DNA of 64,000 nucleotides from Ecdyonurus torrentis (taxonomy: Eukaryota; Arthropoda; Insecta; Ephemeroptera; Heptageniidae). The translations under genes and the position numbers were made by a program. Positions 53,996 through 64,000 of this stretch are shown in pieces. The DNA lies in contig OX439130.1 in assembly GCA_949318235.1 (NCBI GenBank), positions 44,973,521 through 45,037,520 on the forward strand, in the 5' to 3' direction. How positions within the stretch are numbered: the stretch's first letter is position 1; every line of letters starts with the position of its first letter. The notes under the pieces were generated by a model. The model saw nothing but the letters and a program-made list of their open reading frames with translations, searched no databases and had not been told where the DNA came from.

Positions 53996-56900
53996 ATATG
54001 CAAGTAAAATGAAAATAAATGAGTTATTGTCATGTGATGTGCATAGCAAGAACTTGACCGTGAAACATAATGTTGAAGAATATGTTAAAATTAAAATATT
54101 TACATATATCTCAGCAATATGGTTTCTTCATTGTAAGTAATTATTGCTTCTGTACATATATTTTATGATCTCTATAAAATAAGACAGCCAGAACATGCGA
54201 CTGATTTCTTCTTATTATTATTATTTTGAAATAAAACCAAGATGTTTCAAGGCTATGCAGAGAAACATGCATAATTAGAAGAATAAAAATCCAAACTAAA
54301 ATTCTTATAAGGTCTTGTCACACGGAGCAATGTTTGCGCCGTATGTAATAAATTTGTTTATGAAAATTCAATGCTTTCTTCATAGAAATTAGAAACAATC
54401 AAAATTTTAGGTATTTTTGGCTTACAAGTAATTTTATGTTTGATTTTTAAGAAATTTTCTATATATACCTTAAGATTCTTATTACTTTAATACTAAAATA
54501 TTATTCCTTATTATGCATATAAATATAATAGAAATCGAATATCTTACTAAAATATATATTTTATAAAGTAAAATAATAAGAGTACATGCTTATTTTAAGA
54601 TCACGCTAAGTATATTTTGAGTCTAAACCACGAGAATCATGTTAAAAGATATTATATTTGTATGAGAAAAGTAAGTAAAACCATAGTATATACTATGGTA
54701 AAACTTATATTATTATTAAACAGAGCATAAGCCTGAAAACTAAGATGATAAGCAATCATTTTCATTGTTGTTGTTATAGAAAAGAGGATCATCATTATCT
54801 TTTACAGTCCCTAGCTTGCCTTATTATTTTTATATTTATAATAATAATAATAATAATAAATAGCTACAATATATATATAAGCCAAAACGTCCACAAAATA
54901 TTAATAATATTTATATATAAAAAAAATATTAAAAAAAAAAAAACGTAGAAGATAAAGAAAGAAAGGTAAAGCTTGCTATTGTTAAAGAGAAAACTCAAAC
55001 AAAATAAAAAGGTAATAAATTTTGTAAAGCCTAATAATTCATCAATTTATTAGGTGGGAGAAAAATAATATATAGCAGACTTCTGTTTTGAAATTTAAAG
55101 AACAGTTGGAAAACTCATTTGTATTGAAATCAGTCCCCTGTATCAGCTGTCATCACTGATCTTTTTTTTTTTTTTTTTTTTCCAAACTAGTTCCCATCAT
55201 TTCTCCCACGCCGATACATACAGAGAAAGAAAGAACAATACTTCAAAAATCTCCAGCCCACCCAAAATCTATTAATTTTTACCATTAAAAACAAAAAGAA
55301 GAAAATCAAACTAATATTATTATATACTCCACTTTTTATTATTATTATTATTTTTGGCAAAATAATAATTAATTGTATTCCAATTTGAAGTCATAAATCA
55401 GTCAATTTGTTAAACCTGTATAACTAAATTTAAGTATCAAAGGTAACAATTATTATATACAACAGCTGCGTTTGAATAAATATATAAAACAAAACGGAAA
55501 TAATATATGAAACTGAAATGACAAGTTATAGAAATCTACTTAATCAAGAAAAAAAAAATGCATGTATAAAAATAATACAATTAAAAATTTTATTTTATAT
55601 TGTTCATATATATTAAGTATTTTAGATTATATTATTAGATAACATACTTTTTTTTTGAAACATGTAAAAATATACATTAATTTAAAAAAATACTACTACT
55701 TGGTAACTTGATTCATTTCAAATTACTGTCGACAAATGATTAATAGAAAGTAGGCGGGGTAGCAGAGTTAACATTTTTTTTTATAATAATACTTTGCTGC
55801 ATATAGCAGGATGCTATTCTTTTCTTTCTTTTATTATTCTGTGTGCTTATAAACTAATGTATTATTTTTCTAAGTCGCGCGGTCTCTCTTTCAATATATC
55901 GTTATATTATTATTTTTTTTTAACTTCGGCAAAGTGTAAAAGATTTATTTACGTATAATTCAGTTGAGTCATTTGGAACCAATTCAAGGTGTCTTTTGTG
56001 TGGAAAATGAGTTTATATATCAACCTCTTCTCTCTTTTCTCTTCTTCTTCTTTTTGTTTCTTTATATATTGTTTTTAACTTTAGGCGCCGACATTGTTAA
56101 TGCTTTATGTCTCATAGAAATATTATTATTCTTTTTATATTGATTTGAAGCAAATAAAAAAAATTCTCATAATTATTTTCTGTTATTTACCTTAAGTATA
56201 TAGGTTCCTATTTGATCGATAAAAAAACTTATTGTAGATCTCTTCAAGTTTTAAAAAATCTACGTAAAATCGTGTGACACAATTTCAGTAAAGCATCGAT
56301 TATTTACAAAGAATATTTTTCAAATAATTAATTTTAAACTTAGACTAAATCGAAAATTTATTTCAAATTAAATCGTATTATATATCTGGTAGGGATAATG
56401 CAGGCTTAGACAGACATGGGGTTTTACATGTCATGCTAAACGTTTCTACACTAAAATAAGAGCTTTTATTGACCCAGGCCAGGCAGTCCATATCAGGCAA
56501 CATAAAAGTTATACTACAAACATTAGTATTATTTAATTTATACATAAATATAGTAATTAAATACATATTTCAACAGTCTGAATTAAATTACGAGGTGTTA
56601 AAATTGTAAGCGCATATAACACCCCTTGTTAATTTTAATGTATTTTTTATCTCTAATTAGATGTAGACTCTAAATTTTTTTATCATAAGAAGGTGTTTTT
56701 GTGAGTAAGAATTTAAATGATATCAACAAATGATAGCTAGGGCATTATTTAGAAGTACAAACCTATATTAAACATCCCTTAGCTATAATATATAAAAGTT
56801 ACCTTGTAAAAAAAATTGTCATCTATAAAACGTATACAATATATACATTTGTAATAATAATCGTTCAAAATTCAAAGAAACATGTAATTGAAATGTAATT

Positions 56901-57300
56901 TTAAATACGCACTGTATGTTAGTACAAATAATATAAACCCTCAATTCAACTCTTGATAATAGTTTAATTCAAAACCTCATATACAATTAATCAATTATTA
57001 TTATTAATTATCAAAACATTTCCATTTAATAACTTTATATAAAATAAATTTTATATTTATATTCCTTCTATACGTCAAAATCAGATTTTATAATATATAG
57101 AATACAATATTAAAATTTTTAATAATTGTTGACCACAAAGTTTAAATTGCTTTTATGTTCAATTACGTCAAAAACACTTGACGAACGTGGTCAAGAAAAT
57201 AAAACAACTTCTCCAAACTTTTACTTTTTGGTCTTTGCTTATATTATGCACAGTATATATGTATATGATTTACTTGCTTGTTATATTATATTATAGAAAG
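53996..57300. other. AT-rich non-coding stretch
   Basis: Contains the poly-T segment above, a (TTC)-rich acceptor-like tract ending at TAACTTTAG (56084), and a - strand frame at 56378-56566 with no recognisable domain. No gene is supported. Confidence 0.5.
55162..55400 (+). other. Poly-T tract with acceptor-like end and a 63-codon open frame
   Basis: A poly-T run (55162-55181) ends in TCCAAACTAG. The following segment starts GC-richer (TTCCCATCATTTCTCCCACG) and stays open in one frame for about 63 codons, but soon becomes Lys- and Ile-rich. It is either a weak terminal-exon candidate or the edge of an old retroposon. Confidence 0.15.
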
Positions 57301-57425
57301 AGCCATGCCAAAAGGCTTCTCTGTTGGAGTCAATTGTTGAAGGCCGCTGGGGGTAACAATTGACAACAACAATCGAAATGCTCAACACCAGAAGGCTTCA
57401 CAAGGACCGCGGGATACTATTGAAA
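57300..57425. promoter_or_regulatory. Candidate enhancer patch with mirrored GTCAATTGTT / AACAATTGAC sites
   Basis: GTCAATTGTT (57329-57338) and its exact reverse complement AACAATTGAC (57355-57364) flank a GC-rich 16-bp spacer (GAAGGCCGCTGGGGGT). A third AACAAT-type site (AACAATCG) follows near 57367. AACAAT is the core bound by Sox HMG proteins, and paired inverted Sox sites occur in enhancers (established knowledge). Function here is inference. Confidence 0.3.
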
Positions 57426-59677
57426 CCAATTATACGCAATTTAAAAATGATATAATAAAAAAAAAAAGAGATTAATAATAATATAAAAAATAACATTTTG
57501 ATTTTCTTTCTCATGTTGTTATTATTAGTTTTGTTCACTATCATGCTGAGTTAGAATGACTTAGCATTTCTTTCTTCTATTCTAAAGTCTATATTTTATA
57601 CGTGATATTATGTCCAAATTTGTTACAATTCATTATTTTTATCAATTGTATATTGAGAAAAGAATGGAATACAAATTTTTTGAAATTTTAAAATGAATTT
57701 AATAATAATAATAAAAAAATGTAACTGACAGAAATTATTTTGGACTTACAATTTGTTTCACTAAAAAAATGTATATAGGAATAAATTTTAAAACTATTTT
57801 TTGTACCATTTCATAAAATGAAATTGTGTTCGTGTTCTTTTCTTAAATAGATAACCTTTCAAAAATTTTGTATTTAAGAATTTTATAAATTTTAATATAA
57901 TGCTGGCGAAGACATTTTAGAAATTTACATTCTCACGTACAGCTTGAAAATAAGTCGTATTGAAAATACAATTTTTTTAGAGAGAGAGAGAGTGAGAGAC
58001 AGAGAGAGAGAGAGAGAATTAAAAAAAACTATTGATTATTTTAATTCAGTATTATTGTAGTTTTCATTTTATGTAATACATTTTCCAATGAGAATACAAA
58101 ATGTGCTATTTTTGACGCTGATTGAGTCAAAAAATGCAACGTACTTTTTTTTTTTTTGGGGGCCAACGATTTTTTTTAAATGTAAATTGTTAATTAATTA
58201 CAGCACAGTGTGTCATTCATATCTCTTACTCTCTAAACTAATAATATTACACGAACATAATTTTGGATTAAGTAGATTAAAAATAAACACGTTTTAAAAA
58301 AAATATATTATTTATTATACCTGACCATATGACAACATGTAAAATTTTGAATTAATAAATTTAAAACAAAATATAAAAAAGAGAAAGATTTTTATCAGGA
58401 AAATTTATTTGCGTGACCATTTCTTTATATAATTTTTTTATTATTATTATGCAAAAATGAAATATACATTTTAATTTAAATTTAGTTCTGCATAATTTAA
58501 AAAAATGTTTCTGTTTTTTTTTTTTTTCTTTTGGAAAAAAAAAGTATTATTTCCTATTACATGCGTGATCGGTGGGTGTGTGCGCACGCGGCGGTTCTAC
58601 CTGATCTTAATCTCAGCAATTAGCCCCGTATTTTATAACTCAGTGACATTCCATATCCGTGCGCAGAAGAAGGAGGAAAAACTTTTAAGAGGGATTCAGA
58701 CAGTGGTCATTTAACAATAATTGGTGTCTTAATTGGATGTTGTAGGGTTTTTTATGACTAAAGAATTGGAAGTTTTTGTATATTGACAGGAAAACATTAA
58801 AATTGTATGACAAATCAATTAAAATTACGGTTTATATACTAATGCCGAATAAAATCATTAAAATGTAAATGATTGAAGGCATATCATAGATTGCGATCAT
58901 TTTCAAATGAAGGATATTTTATTTTACAATTATATAGACGCAGATAAACACAGAGAAAACGAATTACTTAAGTTTATAATATACTGGCGTTTATGTCATA
59001 TTCTAACAAGGTTGTTTTATAATTGCATAAACAATTATTCTGTACAACATTTTTGTTACTGTGCAACACAATTATTATTTCTGTAGAGGTTCATGTTGTT
59101 ATGTGAACAAATCTTGCTAAAAATTAAGATATAGTATAATGAAAACGTATATTTATTTATTGTGTTCCTTCGTTAATAAATAAATCTAATATGATTTTTT
59201 TTTTTTTTTTTTTTTACTGTTTTAGTTCCATTTAAGTATAAGATTGTGAAGATCAACATGATAAGGTTTTAAATTTTTAATCATTAGAGTCTATCAGTAT
59301 TAAAAAAACGCTACTTGCCTTTTCAACAAAGGTCATAGTATTGGATATGGATATAAAAAAACTGACCTTATTGAAAATTTAAGAGCTGTTTTTGATATAC
59401 TAATAGACTATTTTAATTGAAACTAACATTAAAAGTTATCAATATAACAGAGCAAATTTTACATAAATAAAGCATAGCATAAAGAACTGCAATATAGTTC
59501 TACCCGTTCTACGTACAGTATAAGTAACCTTCAAATTTACATTATTATAAGGCAATATTAATATTAAGCAGTTCTTTTTTATTATTGCAATCTACATAAT
59601 AATAGTATTGTATTATAAGCAACTGAATTTATTTCACACAGTAAAAATTGCCAATATTAGCTTGTGTAAACAAGTCC
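57426..59677. other. AT-rich non-coding stretch
   Basis: Contains imperfect (GA)n at 57979-58017, a GC-richer patch at 58560-58680 (GTGTGTGCGCACGCGGCGG) with no splice pair I trust, and poly-T at about 59192-59215. No gene is supported. Confidence 0.5.
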
Positions 59678-59980
59678 TTAAACCCATAGACTATATACAC
59701 GAAAACAACATGTACATATTGTGCTTTTTAATGATTAAATACCGAATGGGATCTCCAAAACTGATGACAATTTTAAGTTTTACCGAAATGTTAACGTGGC
59801 ACCTCAAGAGAGTGTAAAAATACTGTTAAGTATGCTATTTAATTGTTTGACAATTCCGGTTTCTGACGTCAGAAACAGGCATAAGTTAGTATAAAATGTC
59901 GTGCAGGTTGCATAAATAGATTTAAAAAAAAATTATCACTGCTACGACGCTACAGTTTAGTTGGGTTTTGAGACAAACTT
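59678..59980 (+). mobile_element. TTAA MITE, family 2, copy C (3'-truncated)
   Basis: It starts at TTAA 59678-59681 with TTAAACCCATAGACTATAT and matches copy A along GGGATCTCCAAAACTGATGA, AGAGAGTGTAAAAATACTG, TGACGTCA at 59864-59871, GTGCAGGTTGCATAAATAG and GTTGGGTTTTGAGACAAACT. It then breaks off where a (TA)n microsatellite begins; the expected terminal inverted repeat is missing. It is the most diverged of the three copies. Confidence 0.82.
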
Positions 59981-59989
59981 AATTAATTA

Positions 59990-59992
<3 letters not shown>

Positions 59993-60065
<73 letters not shown>
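59993..60065. repeat. (TA)n microsatellite
   Basis: About 73 bp of pure AT beginning at the truncated end of the MITE copy C. Confidence 0.97.
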
Positions 60066-60069
<4 letters not shown>

Positions 60070-62690
60070 CAGTATATTTATAATAAATACTGAGTTTTCA
60101 AACTAAAGTATACATTTTTATTCCTAGATAAAACAGTATAGCAGTGTAATTTTTTCCCTGTTTTTATGTGGTATTATGTAAAATAAAATAAAAATAAAAA
60201 ATCCCTGATTTACTGGCTAAATGTAACTATACTTTTAAAATTACTGTAAGATAAGAATTTTTGTGTTTTGCATTCATTAAAAGAAAGTAAGAAAACATGT
60301 GTTTCAACTTGTAGCGTGTTTATTATTATTTGTAACAAGTAAAGAAAAAATTATTTTAAAAAAATAATAAAAAAAAATGATATTTTAAAATTCAAGATTT
60401 TCATTTTTAAGTCAGTTAATATTATTTTTATTTAATCTGATTGAAAAAAAAAAGTTTTTAAAATAAAAATAAAAGTTTTTTTATATATATTTGATTACAA
60501 AAAGAGATATTCTTTAATGAAGGTATAAAATTTGGGATAATTAATCAAAATTATAAAATAAAAGTATAGTAAAGATAATTAGTATAATTTAGTATTTCAT
60601 GTATTAATGCCATTTAAGAGAAAAAAATGTACAAAATAAAAATACTTTAAATGTGATAATAAGTAACTTTAAAAATGACATTTTTTTAATATAAAATTAA
60701 ATAAAATTTTCACAGACAATTTTAAAAATTGCAAAACTTAAATAAATTAATTAATTATACATTAAAAATGTTAACAATAATTTAACTGATAACAATTGAA
60801 ATTAAATATCTTTTAATTTTTTTTTTTAGCAAAAATCTTAGATTGCATGTTTTTAAGATACCAAAAAAATATATATAATTTAATGTTTTAAAAAAGAAAA
60901 ATATTTTAACCATTTTTTATTTTTTTACAATGGTAATTTAAATTTTGATAAAGCAATCATAGTTTGAACATGGGCGCTTATTATAAAGTGTTGATAAGCT
61001 TACATTATGATTGAAAACCTTGATAATACGTTTTATATTTCAATAATTTATTATACATTTATAGACCTTATGCTATAGTATAAAAAAAGGAAATTTGAAC
61101 GAATGCTCTATACTATATATATAGATATTTTTTTTCTTCAAAGATGATAGGTCAGAATTGTTAAATATATTATACAATTAAGTTCAATTTATAATGTTTT
61201 AATATTAAAAATTGTACCTTATTGAAGTTGTTTATAGGTTTATATTATATGTGACGTGATTCAGTGACTCGGGTCACGCTAACTATATATTTTTAGGTTG
61301 CAAACAAGAGATGATAAGAGAAAAACTTATGTGAGAATACGCCTATCTTAATAATATTACATTCATAGATAATCGCGTATTATACTCTTTACAAATGATT
61401 TATTATTATATTTTTTTATATATATAAAAAAAAATGTTAATATGTATATTTTATTTGAAATAAACATAAATGTTAATGTGTTTTTGATATGAGTTAACAT
61501 TGAATTTTAATTATTTATCAATTTATTTAATTTTACAAAATGGTTGTATATATTTAACAAATATAAATAGTGAGCATAATGTGTAATATTTTATTTTGTT
61601 AAAAATTATAATATCACAATAATTCAACAACGATCAAGTACTAAACAAGAGTTAACATATAAGATGTTGCAACTAACCAGCCTTTTTTTTATGTAAAATA
61701 TTGATTTCAAAATCATTCCCAATTTTAACCAGAATACATCAAATACATCAATCTTACACGGGATTTCTAACTAACCCTGAATCTTACAGTAGTTTTATTA
61801 CAGTATATTCAATAAATTTTACTCGGGCCTTAAACATTTGCATTTTTTTCCTTCTTCTTAAAACACATAAAATTATATATCTTATTTCCCTTCAATGATT
61901 TAATGTTTATCTTTCTAATTTTCTTAAAAATTACTTAAATATTGGTCCCGCATGCAATCCTAAATGTTACAAAATTATATAGAAGGCTTTCTCCAATTGC
62001 ACTTCTGATTAATTACAAGTCACTATACCGGTTACAAGTATTTTACATGAAAAGCGGCAACTCGATTTGCATTTTCAATAAATCCAAAACAAATTTACTT
62101 TCATGATTGTTGGTTCATTTTCATATGCTACGATATATATGATATATATATTTTTATAATTAAATAAAATTACTGTAAAACTATATCTATACTGTATTTT
62201 ATATAAACTGGTTAGCAATGTAAATTAATTAAAAATCAACTTTTTTTTTTTATTGAAGTGTATTTTTGTAAATAAAATCTCAATACTACTGCATGAAAAA
62301 ATTGATGGAATTTTGGTTGTTCGGAAAAACTGCAAAATGTTCAAAAAAACGACGAGCTTTGATTTTTTTGTTTCCTAAACCAATTACTTGCAATTATTAA
62401 CTATATACATATAATACGTAGTTTTTGTATATTGTGATTTTTAGTACAAAAAACCAAAAAACGTGACAAAATTTTGTTATTTTAAAATACAATAATACAC
62501 TGTTGCTATATATATAATATATTTAAATACCGTACGTTCAATTTAATAATAATAAAATAAATATCATGTTTATAAACCACACAAAAAAGTTCTCTCTCGT
62601 TTTTATATATATTATATAATAAAATTGGCTTTATTATCAATATTCGTGATAAAAATAAATGTTTAATGAATATTATTTTGAATATTGGGT
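60066..62690. other. AT-rich non-coding stretch
   Basis: A small patch GTGACGTGATTCAGTGACTCGGGTCACGC lies at about 61251-61280. No gene or element is supported. Confidence 0.55.
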
Positions 62691-62694
62691 CGGA

Positions 62695-62885
62695 TATAAA
62701 ATTATTCCGGTATGATGAGCGCACAGAGAGCGAGAGAGAGAGAAAGCCTGGAGGATTTTGCTGTTGTATTCCGCTCACTGCCGCGGATTTAATCGTGCGT
62801 GGTTTCAGGCTCGCCTCATTGGACATCAACAACACAACAGTGATCACCACAAATATGGCGCCGCCCCGCAGCAATTGCTATAACT
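62695..62885. promoter_or_regulatory. CpG-containing GC island, candidate promoter or enhancer
   Basis: One of the GC-richest patches in the window: GAGCGCACAGAGAGCGAG, CCGCTCACTGCCGCGGATTT, GGCTCGCCTCATTGGACATC (reverse CCAAT box), GTGATCACC and ATATGGCGCCGCCCCGCAGC (contains an ATGGCG YY1/Pho-like core). The - strand frame across it (RGGAIFVVITVVLLMSNEAS...) looks like a signal peptide, but it begins at TTG directly after a TAG and has no ATG before the hydrophobic part. I therefore favour a regulatory element over a gene. Confidence 0.3.
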
Positions 62886-64000
62886 CATCATATAAGCTAG
62901 AGATATTAATATTGTAACTTGAAGCAAAACATTAATTAAGAGAAACAAATTGAATAATAATTTAATTGTTGCTGTATATATATAACAAATAAATATATAC
63001 CGCCCTTTATTTCTGTATTGAGTTACCAAAATTATAGATTTGAAAAATAATAATAAGTCTTAATAAATAAAAAATAATTATCCGAACGTGAAAAATAATG
63101 GAATTATATAATAAAGAATAAAACTTAGTAAGCTTTTATTTAATCTTTAAGATTATTGGGTTTTCTAATAGGCTCTATATATATTGGGCAAGTGCATGTA
63201 TCAAAATTAAGTCATTGGATATAAAACAATAGCTAATATTAATCCTATTTAACATTTATACGAACAAATACTTATACCTTAAATTAGAACATGACCTTCT
63301 TGGACCCTGTAGATGAAAAATAGAATTCTTAATTATTGTTATCATTGTAATACAAAATCATCTCGTTTTCATATAAACTGGCATACAATTAAGAATATTA
63401 TAGAAAAGGCATAAATAAATATAAATGAAGAAAAGTATATAATTTTTTGCTCCTCATTTTTTACGAGTTATGATATATATCGTGAGTTATTTCAATTACA
63501 GGAAAACAATTATAATAAAATATAAGAAATCAAAATGAAATCTAAATGTTATTCATACATTCAACATATTATATGCATTTAATTGTAAAAAAAAAGAAAG
63601 AAAAAAACACATAAATATAATAAACCGCATTGCATGCATTAAGAAAATTATTATATTTTAATGTAGAAAAAGATATGTAGAACATAATATGCATGTCAAC
63701 ATTGCATTTAAAATAAAATATATTTCTTATCTAAAAATAATTTATACATTATGTAGTGTATCATATATATATATATATATATATAAAATATATATATATT
63801 TGAGACACCGAACAAGGTATAATTAAAATATAGTTTGAATGTTTGAATATTATCAAACACAAAATATTCTACGTATATACTGTGATGTATTAGAAAAACA
63901 AATTATTATTAATTAAAAAAGCACACATACACATATATTATATATAGTTAATGTTATATTATCATTATATAATATTTAATAGAGAAACGATAGCTATATG
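62886..64000. other. AT-rich non-coding stretch to the end of the window
   Basis: Contains a (TA)n run at 63764-63785. No gene is supported. Confidence 0.55.

Noticed and set aside
62506..62874. 122-codon - strand frame starting with a signal-peptide-like stretch
   Set aside because: It starts at TTG directly after an in-frame TAG; there is no ATG before the hydrophobic part, and the latter half is AT-driven. The GC island is better explained as regulatory.
63301..63325. ACCCTGTAGAT resembling miR-10
   Set aside because: Identity stops after 11 bases and no hairpin surrounds it.

Overview
The window is non-coding DNA from a eukaryotic nuclear genome, very AT-rich (I estimate GC in the low-to-mid twenties by eye). 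Nothing in it looks bacterial or viral, and I recognise no complete protein-coding gene. Nearly all open frames are short products of microsatellites (Arg-Glu, Ser-Leu, His-Thr, Cys-Val and Tyr-Ile runs) or of A/T-rich DNA. An arthropod source is likely: a degenerate SINE at 12705-12960 carries a body motif I know from arthropod SINEs (TGGTTTCCC ... CCAGGTGAATACCGGGGC ... GGCCAC(A/G)GCCGC), and several candidate core promoters carry TCAGT-type initiators. I cannot name the species or class.

The supported content is of four kinds. (1) Simple repeats: about a dozen (GA)n tracts of 35-110 bp, every long one purine-rich on the + strand; long (TA)n tracts; a (GT)n-(AT)n compound tract of about 170 bp; a (AAAC)n-(AACT)n tract of about 255 bp; and many poly-A, poly-T and poly-G runs. 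(2) Transposable elements: a 316-bp hairpin MITE at 1751-2066 flanked by TTAA; three copies of a second TTAA-flanked MITE family (8187-8519, 33212-33559 inverted, 59678-59980 truncated), of which the middle copy probably sits inside another element; a 219-bp element at 48642-48860 with a perfect 9-bp target duplication; two diverged copies of a small fold-back family (8710-8828, 43288-43419); a 271-bp fold-back at 30190-30460; the SINE; and a 5'-truncated, poly-A-tailed non-LTR retrotransposon on the - strand at 18494-19232 that keeps the end of its reverse transcriptase ORF. (3) A few GC-richer islands resembling core promoters or enhancers, notably 11990-12130 (TATA box), 42600-42875 (three CACGTG E-boxes and a TATA box), 9571-9700 on the - strand, 53890-53995 on the - strand, 47400-47620, 57300-57420 and 62700-62880. 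(4) Weak candidate exons defined only by splice-site pairs and open frames (9571-9660 -, 16951-17048 -, 30817-30898 -, 24416 onward +, 45977-46081 +, 49621-49653 +) and one zero-length recursive-splice-like site at 3752/3753.

The simplest reading is a large intergenic or intronic interval of an arthropod gene-regulatory region, filled by microsatellite expansion and small non-autonomous transposons. The most notable points are the pair of TTAA MITE families with similar ends that carry CRE-type TGACGTCA motifs, the excess of that octamer across the window, and the one-sided orientation of the long GA tracts. I found no convincing new multi-gene system.
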